Source of the DNA: Planctomycetia bacterium
GTDB lineage: Bacteria; Planctomycetota; UBA11346
Direction of reading: 5' to 3'
NCBI GenBank assembly: GCA_005801395.1
Contig: SYDV01000469.1
Span: 1 to 19,299 of the forward strand
Length of the DNA: 19,299 bases
Position 1 is the stretch's first letter. The number at the start of each line of letters is the position of its first letter. Below, piece by piece: positions 7,949-14,492 of the stretch. Position numbers and translations under genes: made by a program. The notes under the pieces are model-generated. The model had not been told where the DNA came from, searched no databases, and saw only the letters and a list, made by a program, of their open reading frames with translations.

Positions 7949-9094
7949 CTAACGAGATTTCGTATCACGCTGCTTTGCTTGTTCACTAATCAATTGCTTA
8001 GCCTTTAAAAGCCGGGCCGGCCAAGCAAATGTAGGCATCGCCGATGGGTCGTACCCAGCCATATGTCCAGTTAATCGCGTGGTCGGTTTGGTGTAAGTCA
8101 ATTTTGTCTCGCCAAAAACCTCCCGACACATCGATGCTAAACCGGGATCATAATCCAATAATAAAACCCGTGTATTCACATGATTGTGGTCATGGTCGTT
8201 AATGCGATTATTGTCAAACCACGACTGTACGCCTTCGGCAAAGTATTCGTGATGATTGACGGACGCATATTTTCCTTTCCATAATCCGCTATTCATGGCT
8301 GCGTCATAAGTGGCGCGCAAACGCACATCGAACGTTGGGTCCACATTTAACATGCCGCGCAAATGAATATTATGCGCGAATTCGTGAATCAGAATGCAGT
8401 CTTTTGCATATGGATCACCATGAAAGCACAGCAGATTTTCTTCTGCCACCGAACAATATGGATCAGTCCGACTACCGCCCAGCCCACGGGCACGTGCGTC
8501 ATAATAATCTTCTCCAGTAATACCTTCAATACCATGTCCCTTGCTCTGCTTTAACCGGAAAAATTCAGGCAGATCGGTACTGTATTCATTGTAGGCCATA
8601 ATACACATACGGGCACCACTGGTAATCATCGCCGTGCGAACATCCGGACGATTTGCGAGCATTTGATTGGCAAGAAATTCCGCTTCCTTCAAGGCATAGG
8701 GATTGACCTTCGCAGAAGCGACAATGGGAAAACCGTTCGCGCTAACGCTTTGAGTGTAAAATGCGGGAAAACCATTTTTATCCTGCGGCGCAAAACGCAC
8801 CGCCTGCACCAACACCTCACAAGTGGCGATCATTTTACTTTGATCACGTCGGCCAATTATTTCAAAACGATGTCCGATAGAGGTGGTAATTACGGTATCC
8901 ATGGCCGCCTCAAGCGAACCATTGAGAACGCGTTCGGTTTCTGACTTAAGCCAGAAAATATCAATGGCCTGCGTGCTACCATTGATGATCTGTAATTGCG
9001 GCTTCGACGACTCAATGGCAGACAAGCCATTCATCGGCAAGATTAACCACATAACCGCAGCAATGAACGTGAGCAAATTATTATTCATGATCAT
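7949..9094 (-). CDS. Exported zinc metallopeptidase with N-terminal VHL-like beta domain
   Basis: The protein has 381 residues. ATG at 9092-9094 (or two codons later, 9086-9088) opens a signal peptide ending near GLSAIES. Residues about 33-82 match the von Hippel-Lindau beta-domain pattern: LQIINGSTQAIDIFWL, then a short loop and SIGHRFEIIGR. Many bacterial secreted proteins carry this fold as a small beta-sandwich. From about residue 120 the protein follows a planctomycete peptidase-like layout: GFPIVASAKVNPYALKEAEF, RPDVRTAMITSGARMCIMA, then the zinc motif HEFAH (His237, Glu238, His241). A following HHEYFAEGVQSWFD segment supplies Glu283 or Glu287 as probable third ligand, making it a gluzincin. 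It probably acts on an extracellular protein or peptide; the substrate is unknown. It has no operon partner. The ribosome-binding site is weak (GGGCACC). Confidence 0.82.
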   Translation of the reverse strand: MIMNNNLLTFIAAVMWLILPMNGLSAIESSKPQLQIINGSTQAIDIFWLKSETERVLNGSLEAAMDTVITTSIGHRFEIIGRRDQSKMIATCEVLVQAVRFAPQDKNGFPAFYTQSVSANGFPIVASAKVNPYALKEAEFLANQMLANRPDVRTAMITSGARMCIMAYNEYSTDLPEFFRLKQSKGHGIEGITGEDYYDARARGLGGSRTDPYCSVAEENLLCFHGDPYAKDCILIHEFAHNIHLRGMLNVDPTFDVRLRATYDAAMNSGLWKGKYASVNHHEYFAEGVQSWFDNNRINDHDHNHVNTRVLLLDYDPGLASMCREVFGETKLTYTKPTTRLTGHMAGYDPSAMPTFAWPARLLKAKQLISEQAKQRDTKSR

Positions 9095-9149
9095 ACGTGG
9101 TGCCCTTTGCGCTTAATAATTCTAGGTGAACCGATGAACTGGAAATGGT

Positions 9150-9317
9150 GTGAACTTGTTACGACTACTGCTTACCATGCTCCGATTTACATTACTACTC
9201 TTACTGTTGCTTATCTTAATTTTTATTTTTGCTACAAGCTACAAAAGGCATACCCAGGAAAAGACATACCCTTTATCCAAAATAGGCGCAACGTGGAGCG
9301 TTTTCATAGAATCATGA
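9150..9317 (+). CDS. Possible small membrane protein, 55 residues
   Basis: From GTG 9150-9152 (or ATG 9177-9179) to TGA 9315-9317 a short frame encodes a very hydrophobic leucine/isoleucine-rich segment. A charged tail (SYKRHTQEK) follows. GGAA lies just before the GTG. One transmembrane helix or an uncleaved signal is likely. It overlaps a 75-codon frame at 9107-9334 that lacks such features. It stands 225 bp before the propeller gene on the same strand. There is no family recognition, and the coding evidence is only the hydrophobic pattern, which AT-rich DNA can produce by chance. Confidence 0.3.
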   Translation: MNLLRLLLTMLRFTLLLLLLLILIFIFATSYKRHTQEKTYPLSKIGATWSVFIES

Positions 9318-9542
9318 CCGCCATCAACAACTGACCACGAGTACAAATCCCACCGAGAAGGAATAGCCCTGCATTGAGCCTTCCAATTGAGTCGAAGATC
9401 TTCGGAACAGCACATAGACGCCAGACGTTTGCCATACAAGATCTTCTCCGTTCATTCGCGGAAAAATCCCACGAACGCAATCCGGACTATCCGGTAATAC
9501 GTTCCTCAGCTTCGTTCACGCATCACGATCAAGGAACTGCTC
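9318..9542. promoter_or_regulatory. Leader of the propeller gene with two AAGATCTTC sites
   Basis: AAGATCTTC occurs at 9395-9403, inside the perfect 12-bp palindrome CGAAGATCTTCG (9393-9404), and again at 9438-9446. The starts are 43 bp apart, about four helical turns. They lie 97 to 150 bp before the propeller start codon. Two evenly spaced copies of a palindromic core are what a dimeric repressor or activator site would look like, but no regulator is identified and chance is possible. Confidence 0.33.
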
Positions 9543-10814
9543 ATGCCGCTATGTGCCGCCCGCGCTGTTTTTACCTGTTCACTTATGCTTGGCGGCCTAT
9601 CGCTGCACGCGGCTGATTTAGCTAATAGCTGGCCAAACATGCGTGGGCCACTTTCCAATGGCTATGCCAATGATGCGAAGCTCGCCACGACATGGAGCGA
9701 AACCGAGCACATCACCTGGAAAACCCCCCTCCCTGGCGAAGGTTGGTCGTCGCCGGTCATCGCTGATGGTGCCATTTGGCTCACCACCGGACTCGATGAC
9801 GGCAAATCACGTCACGTCATTAAACTCGATGCCAAAAGCGGTAAAATCATACTCGACCAAGAAATCTTCGCACCGGAATCACCGGAAAAGAAACATGCGC
9901 GTAATTCCTTCGCCTCACCCACGCCGTTAATTGTTGGCGATAAAGTCTATGTCCATTTCGGCACGATTGGTACCGCCTGCCTATCAACCAAAGACGGCAG
10001 CGTTATTTGGAAACAAAATGACCTCAAAATAGATTACGATGTCGGCGCGGGGGGCTCACCCACGTTATACCAAGATCTTATTTTATTAACCTTCGATGGC
10101 ATGGATGCCCAATACCAAGTTGGCCTAGATGCAAATAACGGAAAAGTCCGCTGGAAAACCGAACGCTCCGGTAGCGCAACACGCCTCGCCAGCATGAAAC
10201 CAGATACGCAAAAATCTTTTGGCACACCATTTATCATGAATATTGCGGGCAAAGACCAAAGTATTAATACGGCTGCGCACCGCTTGTACGGGTATGAACC
10301 ATTGACCGGCAAAGAACTCTGGTTCGTTGATTATCCAGGTTTTTCAAGCGCCGCATGGCCTGTCACCAACGGTAAAATAGTGGTGGTCAACACTGGCTTT
10401 CCACGCTCGGAACTATGGGCCATTTCTCCCAACGGTGCCACCGGCGACAGCACCAAAACGCATGTCAAATGGACCGCAAAAAATCCTACCGGTGCCCAAG
10501 CCTCACCAATTATCGTCGATGACTTACTCTACGCCGTCAACGATTCGGGAATGTTGACCGTGTTTGAATTAGAAACCGGAAAAGAAGTGTACAAAGAACG
10601 CCTCGGCGTCGACTTCGCCGCCTCACCCATTTATGCCAGTGGTCTATTATATTTCCCAGACGCCCGCAATAAAACCACGGTGGTGAAACCAGGCCGCACT
10701 TTTACCGTCGTCGCCACCAACGAGCTCGAAGACGGTTGCATGGCCAGTCCCGCCGTACTCGGGAACTCGCTATTTATCCGCACTAAAAAGGCGCTGTACC
10801 GTATTGATCCGTAA
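9543..10814 (+). CDS. Secreted PQQ-like beta-propeller protein
   Basis: The protein has 423 residues. ATG at 9543 has AAGGA about eight bases upstream and opens a signal peptide (MPLCAARAVFTCSLMLGGLS, LHAAD cleavage). The opening NSWPNMRGPLSNGYA followed by TTWSETEHITWKTPLPGEGWSSPV is typical of planctomycete and verrucomicrobial PQQ_2-type propellers. Repeated blades are visible as VIKLDAKSGK, KVYVHFGTIGTACLSTKDGSVIWK, ILLTFDGMDAQYQVGLDANNGKVRWK, LYGYEPLTGKELW and LTVFELETGKEVYK. The tryptophan/glycine docking pattern (D-x-x-x-G-K-x-x-W) is present in several. Relatives are mostly non-enzymatic scaffold or BamB-like proteins, and PQQ binding is not shown. The location would be periplasm or outside. 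It is well separated from its neighbours. Confidence 0.88.
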   Translation: MPLCAARAVFTCSLMLGGLSLHAADLANSWPNMRGPLSNGYANDAKLATTWSETEHITWKTPLPGEGWSSPVIADGAIWLTTGLDDGKSRHVIKLDAKSGKIILDQEIFAPESPEKKHARNSFASPTPLIVGDKVYVHFGTIGTACLSTKDGSVIWKQNDLKIDYDVGAGGSPTLYQDLILLTFDGMDAQYQVGLDANNGKVRWKTERSGSATRLASMKPDTQKSFGTPFIMNIAGKDQSINTAAHRLYGYEPLTGKELWFVDYPGFSSAAWPVTNGKIVVVNTGFPRSELWAISPNGATGDSTKTHVKWTAKNPTGAQASPIIVDDLLYAVNDSGMLTVFELETGKEVYKERLGVDFAASPIYASGLLYFPDARNKTTVVKPGRTFTVVATNELEDGCMASPAVLGNSLFIRTKKALYRIDP

Positions 10815-11116
10815 CTAGTCATCCAACGGGTTGCACACTAAAAAACCTGCTGTTGCCAAAGTAATCACGCCAATCATTACTGCAGGTTGCAATTGCCCGA
10901 TCATTGTCGGAGGCACTTTATCGCTCAAGTGCCTGCGATTAACTATTTTCAGTAATAGTCGCCATTGTTCCTCAGATTAACTCTTCATGTCATTACTCAT
11001 CAAGGGTTTCGTCAGGGTGCCTCACCAGTCGCTCAGTGGGAACGGATCACATCTCTGTTGCTTTTATCTCACTAATTCGTCTCCTTCATGATCATTATAC
11101 CAAATATAATTCCATC
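10815..11116. other. 302-bp intergenic region with nested hairpins
   Basis: Just after the propeller stop codon lies a composite structure. AACCTGC (10844-10850) pairs with GCAGGTT (10882-10888), and inside it AGTAAT (10860-10865) pairs with ATTACT (10876-10881). A second, perfect 8-bp hairpin is AGGCACTT (10911-10918) with AAGTGCCT (10927-10934). Neither is followed by a clean T-run. They may together end or protect the propeller mRNA. Nothing else was recognised before the next gene. Confidence 0.45.
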
Positions 11117-11461
11117 ATGAAATACGCACTACTAATCACACTTGGCCTATTTTTTATTGTAGCGGCCTACATTGCGCTGTGGTTTTCTTTTTATGATCTC
11201 CGCGAAGTTAAATATGAATCCATCGTAATAAGCCGTGAAAACGTGCGTTATGACTCGGGTTATTCGTATGATGTCGTAATAAGCCATAATGTACCGATAT
11301 CTTATTTTCCTCGCGCTTGGATCAAAGACATTGAAATTATCTGTCAGTCTTCTTGGGTGCATTCACTCTTTTACCCATTGCATAAAATCAGTTTCTTGGT
11401 TAACGGAGAAAGATCATCCGAACCGAGAAAGATTGTGAGTAATATATCAGGAATAAAATGA
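11117..11461 (+). CDS. Small protein with one N-terminal membrane segment, unknown function
   Basis: The protein has 114 residues. The ATG at 11117 starts MKYALLITLGLFFIVAAYIA, a clear membrane helix or signal anchor. A GTG 27 codons upstream would put a polar extension before it and is less likely. The remainder is mixed alpha/beta with many aromatic residues (FYDLREVKYE, YSYDVVISHNVPISYF). No family is recognised and there is no clear Shine-Dalgarno site. Its stop codon overlaps the ATG of a tiny frame (ATGA), and another small membrane protein gene follows 140 bp downstream on the same strand, so they may share a transcript. Confidence 0.6.
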   Translation: MKYALLITLGLFFIVAAYIALWFSFYDLREVKYESIVISRENVRYDSGYSYDVVISHNVPISYFPRAWIKDIEIICQSSWVHSLFYPLHKISFLVNGERSSEPRKIVSNISGIK

Positions 11462-11586
11462 CATTATTTAAAGCGTCGATGCATGGCATTGGACGACAAG
11501 GTTTTCCTCGTTTATCTCTCTATTTCGTCCGCCCCAGGACCGCTCTGCCAAAATACAACCAGACCCATTCATCATTTACGCTATAA
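11458..11586 (+). CDS. Possible 42-residue protein overlapping the preceding stop codon
   Basis: ATG 11458-11460 overlaps the TGA of the upstream gene, and AGGA sits five bases before it. Both are typical for translational coupling. The frame gives 42 basic, non-membrane residues ending at TAA 11584-11586. There is no family resemblance and the composition is unremarkable. It is listed only because of the coupling signals. Confidence 0.25.
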   Translation: MTLFKASMHGIGRQGFPRLSLYFVRPRTALPKYNQTHSSFTL

Positions 11587-11601
11587 AAAAGAGCCGCATG
11601 T

Positions 11602-11976
11602 ATGTCATCAGAAATATCAATTTGGAATAGAATTATTCGTTATCTATTAATAAGTTCTCTATTGCTTGAAATCGCAATAATACTGACCTGTGTGGTCCTC
11701 AGCGACCTCAATGATAAGGCAGGATACCTGCTGCACCGCGTTCCAGCTTTTCTATTCTGGGTCTATGTGTGGGTGGGAATCAGCGCTCCAATCATCGCGA
11801 TCACAACATTAATTACTTTGTGGGCGAAGAAAAAATCCGTTTGGAATGTTGCCAGCGATGCCAACAAGAAAGCATTACGACAGTTGATTGTATTATGCGT
11901 CATAAATGCATGTGCTTTCGCGGTGTGGTTCGTGTTTGCAGGCCTAGTTTTCTTTGGTGCTGGTGGTAATCGATGA
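11602..11976 (+). CDS. Small polytopic membrane protein, unknown function
   Basis: The protein has 124 residues. Three hydrophobic segments are seen: about residues 12-34 (IRYLLISSLLLEIAIILTCV), 46-73 (VPAFLFWVYVWVGISAPIIA onward) and 94-118 (LIVLCVINACAFAVWFVFAG). A basic loop AKKKSVWNVASDANKKALRQ lies between the last two, presumably on the cytoplasmic side. No known family is recognised. A weak GAG-type ribosome-binding site precedes the ATG. It lies 140 bp after the other small membrane gene and 173 bp before the 3' end of the tRNA gene on the other strand. No good terminator was found after it. Confidence 0.62.
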   Translation: MSSEISIWNRIIRYLLISSLLLEIAIILTCVVLSDLNDKAGYLLHRVPAFLFWVYVWVGISAPIIAITTLITLWAKKKSVWNVASDANKKALRQLIVLCVINACAFAVWFVFAGLVFFGAGGNR

Positions 11977-12149
11977 ATTAAATGACGTCAAAAAACGTTT
12001 CCTGATACTCTTTGTCGACCACTTCGCATTGTCTTGAGCCGAAAACTCACCGATTCAAAGTACTAAAGATTCACCTTCTGTGATTAGATGAGAAATCAGT
12101 TCTAATTCTCAAGTAATACACAGATTTGCGTGTTAATTTTGCAAAAAAA

Positions 12150-12226
12150 TGGCGCGCCGGAGAGGATTCGAACCTCCAACCCTCAGATTCGAAGTCTGAT
12201 GCTCTATCCGGTTGAGCTACCAGCGC
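12150..12226 (-). tRNA. tRNA-Arg, anticodon TCG
   Basis: All arms fold. The acceptor GCGCTGG pairs with CCGGCGC (one T-G pair). The D arm is GCTC/GAGC. The anticodon stem is TCAGA/TCTGA with loop CTTCGAA, giving anticodon TCG. The T arm is GGAGG-TTCGAAT-CCTCT (one G-T pair). The discriminator is G and the CCA end is encoded. A run of seven T follows immediately (A-run at 12143-12149 on the plus strand), which may end transcription. Total length is 77 nt. Confidence 0.96.
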
Positions 12227-12244
12227 ATGACCAAAGACGTGCGT

Positions 12245-12272
12245 AGTACATAACGATCTAGGAAATTGGCAA
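12245..12272 (-). promoter_or_regulatory. Candidate promoter of the tRNA-Arg gene
   Basis: On the minus strand TTGCCA (12267-12272) and TGTACT (12245-12250) are 16 bp apart. This would place transcription start about 12 bases before the mature tRNA. The -35 box is near consensus and the -10 box is weak. Position supports it more than sequence does. Confidence 0.4.
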
Positions 12273-12354
12273 GTAGGGGCACGACATGAAACCGCCCTGC
12301 TCTGCTTTGGTGCTCCAGGACCAATGTTATCGCGTCGATCATGCGTTTTTTTGG

Positions 12355-13239
12355 CTATGGTACTGCTATACGACGTGTGGTGTGTTCGATAATAAACGTC
12401 ACCACCGGCGTCGGATCATCTAGGCCGTGTGGATGAGGGCCAACGCCTGGTTTATGAATGACTTCTATGGTACCGCCTAGGGCCTTATAGCGGGCTTCAA
12501 TAATTGCGGTGTTTTCTGCCACTGGAACCACGTCATCAGCGTCGCCCACGGTATGAATAATAGGAATGCCAGCGTCGAATAACGTTGACAGAATATCAAT
12601 TGGATTGCCTAAATATTCCTTGGCGGCTTCGTCGTCTGGAAAGTCGTATAATTTTTTTAAGGCTAGCCAATCTTTTGGGCTGCCTTTTCCAGCACCTTTC
12701 CCGCCTGGCCAACTTTTAAAATCGCACACCGGTGCGTCGCCATAAATAACGGCAACGTGTTGCGGAAATTCCGAAGCGAAACGATAGGAATATAAACCAC
12801 CTCGACTTAATCCAATAAGCGCCGCGCGCGAAGCCAAACCTTTATTCGTTAGAAATTCATGAAACGCGGCAAAATGTTTGACTGCAGCTGGACAGCCAAA
12901 GGTATTGCCGACCACGATATGAACGTGATAAAATCCAGCATCAATTAATTGGATGGCAGCACAGCGCTCGGTAAAAGCATCTGGAAATTCCATACACCAC
13001 GACCAAGGCCGACCGGGTAAAGCGGTTTTCGGTTCCACCACCCAGGCCTTACATCCATCGACGGTCATGGTGTGGCGGGTATATCCGTGCCACACATCTG
13101 TTTTAGCGTCAGGCCATTGAATAGCTGGCGGCGCCTCCGCCTGGGCTGTGCTAAACAACAGAAAAATCAACGCTATCGCACAACACCAAGTCTGGCTCAA
13201 ACGTAAAAGAGAAGTATTTCTGCCGTGAAAATGAATCAT
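12355..13239 (-). CDS. Secreted alpha/beta hydrolase
   Basis: The protein has 294 residues. The ATG at 13237-13239 is followed by a polar stretch, then a hydrophobic core (CCAIALIFLLFSTAQAEAPP) with cleavage after AQA. The catalytic set of the alpha/beta-hydrolase fold is visible: nucleophile GLSRGGL (Ser145), acid in VGDADDVVP (Asp235 or Asp236) and histidine in GPHPHGLDD (His269 or His271). The early segment WHGYTRHTMTVDGCKAWVVE and CMEFPDAF is shared with planctomycete and verrucomicrobial hydrolases often found beside sugar-degradation genes, where they act as esterases on plant or algal polymers. That role is inference. The gene stands alone between the tRNA gene and the terminator of the sugar-importer operon. 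The ribosome-binding site is weak. Confidence 0.85.
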   Translation of the reverse strand: MIHFHGRNTSLLRLSQTWCCAIALIFLLFSTAQAEAPPAIQWPDAKTDVWHGYTRHTMTVDGCKAWVVEPKTALPGRPWSWCMEFPDAFTERCAAIQLIDAGFYHVHIVVGNTFGCPAAVKHFAAFHEFLTNKGLASRAALIGLSRGGLYSYRFASEFPQHVAVIYGDAPVCDFKSWPGGKGAGKGSPKDWLALKKLYDFPDDEAAKEYLGNPIDILSTLFDAGIPIIHTVGDADDVVPVAENTAIIEARYKALGGTIEVIHKPGVGPHPHGLDDPTPVVTFIIEHTTRRIAVP

Positions 13240-13368
13240 AGATTAATCTTTTGTTTAAGTTCTGGAATAAAACCCCAGACAACGGACATTGTTGTGGATG
13301 AGCGCATTGATCAAGTGACAAGGCAATCGCAATCAGCTTTCGGAAAACTATCCCCTGGAAAAACACGC

Positions 13369-13426
13369 CCGCCGAGTGGCGGTCATCGGGCAAAATGGGA
13401 GCACAGCGACCGCCCGATGATTTTTT
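13369..13426. other. Cluster of overlapping inverted repeats after the importer operon
   Basis: CCGCC-GAGT-GGCGG (13369-13382) reads on the minus strand as a short hairpin followed, after five bases, by TTTTT. Directly beside it, TCATCGGGC (13383-13391) and GCCCGATGA (13412-13420) form a perfect 9-bp stem with a 20-nt loop. This second stem is followed on the plus strand by TTTTTT (13421-13426). No plus-strand gene nearby needs a terminator here, so this second hairpin is unexplained. Confidence 0.5.
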
Positions 13427-13444
13427 GCGTAGCGTTAGCGAAGT

Positions 13445-13470
13445 AAAAAAGCCACGACAAAGGGTCGCGG
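13445..13470 (-). terminator. Intrinsic terminator of the sugar-importer operon
   Basis: On the minus strand a 7-bp stem (13464-13470 with 13452-13458, one G-U pair) with a 5-nt loop is followed by C and six T (13450-13445). It begins 30 nt after the permease stop codon at 13500, where the operon should end. Confidence 0.65.
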
Positions 13471-13499
13471 GGCCTGGGGCAGAGCCACAAAACAAAGAA

Positions 13500-14492
13500 C
13501 TACCGACGGCGCACCAATAAACTATCGGTGGCGGCGCCAGCCAAAATGACCACGCCCATGACGGCAAAAGTCAGCGATGTATCCCAACCTAAGAGATTGA
13601 CGAAATTGGGAATTAATTGAATGAGGACCACCCCAAGAACGATGCCGATCATGGAACCTTGGCCACCGCGCAGACTGCAACCGGCGACCACGGCAGCAGC
13701 GATGCCGTATAATTCATAGAAACTGCCGTGATTACTTGGCGTAATTCCACCGCTATCAAAGGCGAACAAAATCGATGACAATGCGGCTAACACACCGCAA
13801 ATCACGTACGCCATGGTGATGACAAAATGAGTGCGAATTCCCGAATGACGCGCTGCCTCTTCGTTGTGACCAATCGCATAGAGGTGTCGTCCATAAACCG
13901 TCGCATGCAGTAATATGCCGCCCATGGTTGCGACCATCATGAGAATCCAAAATGGTACTGGTATCCATAATAATTGCCCAGTTAAAAACGACTGAACACC
14001 GGCAAAGCCTTCACCATTACCAAATCCTTTACTGTTATTGTCTGCAATAAACTGTGCTGTTCCACGATAAATAAGTAACCCACACAAGGTCACCACAAAT
14101 GGCCAGAGGCGTAGACGCGTAATCAACAAGCCGTGACCCAATCCAATGAAGGCACCACCAGCCACAATGGCGGGCAGAGCAATCCACCACGGCACCTGCC
14201 AATCGACCAACATAAAACACTGTAAAATACCAAGCAAAGCGAGCAGAGAGCCAACTGATAAATCAATGCCACCGGTGATAATAACAAAACCTAAACCAAC
14301 GGCAAAGATACCACTCATACCGATTCGACGAGCAAGATTCTGAATATTTTGACCAGATAAAAATTGTTGATTCATCACAGTTAAAACTAAACACACAACG
14401 ATAATTAATAACAATACCGCAATTTCACGTCGCCAGGGCGCTAGTCGCATACCCCAGGTTGGGCGTAAGGTCATCATTGGAATATCGCTCAT
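13500..14492 (-). CDS. CUT2-type sugar ABC transporter permease (RbsC-like)
   Basis: The protein has 330 residues, normal for the family. It forms the membrane channel of the importer, probably as a homodimer. A polar N-terminus (about 1-24) is followed by many hydrophobic segments from IAVLLLIIVVCLVLTVM onward. The family signature TGGIDLSVGSLLALLG is present near residues 69-84, and the ATPase-contact region HSGIRTHFVITMAYVICGVLAALS lies past the middle. The end QLIPNFVNLLGWDTSLTFAVMGVVIL also matches RbsC/XylH. The start ATG overlaps the ATPase stop by 4 bp (TCAT on the plus strand, ATGA in the mRNA). GGAAGG precedes it, so the two are translationally coupled. It is the last gene of the operon. 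Substrate is not set by this subunit's sequence; ribose, xylose or another pentose or hexose are possible. Confidence 0.93.
   Translation of the reverse strand: MSDIPMMTLRPTWGMRLAPWRREIAVLLLIIVVCLVLTVMNQQFLSGQNIQNLARRIGMSGIFAVGLGFVIITGGIDLSVGSLLALLGILQCFMLVDWQVPWWIALPAIVAGGAFIGLGHGLLITRLRLWPFVVTLCGLLIYRGTAQFIADNNSKGFGNGEGFAGVQSFLTGQLLWIPVPFWILMMVATMGGILLHATVYGRHLYAIGHNEEAARHSGIRTHFVITMAYVICGVLAALSSILFAFDSGGITPSNHGSFYELYGIAAAVVAGCSLRGGQGSMIGIVLGVVLIQLIPNFVNLLGWDTSLTFAVMGVVILAGAATDSLLVRRR

Noticed and set aside
9107..9334. 75-codon frame from a TTG start overlapping the small membrane frame
   Set aside because: It has no start signal, and the alternative frame has a clearer protein-like hydrophobic pattern.
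12150..12226. tRNA-Arg as integration site of a mobile island
   Set aside because: No repeat of the tRNA 3' end was found elsewhere in the window, and there is no integrase gene.
13225..13446. 73-codon plus-strand frame before the alpha/beta hydrolase
   Set aside because: Its end lies inside the stem-loop cluster, and it has no family resemblance.
13151..13567. 138-codon minus-strand frame spanning the importer terminator
   Set aside because: It overlaps two well-supported genes and runs through terminator hairpins; a shadow frame.
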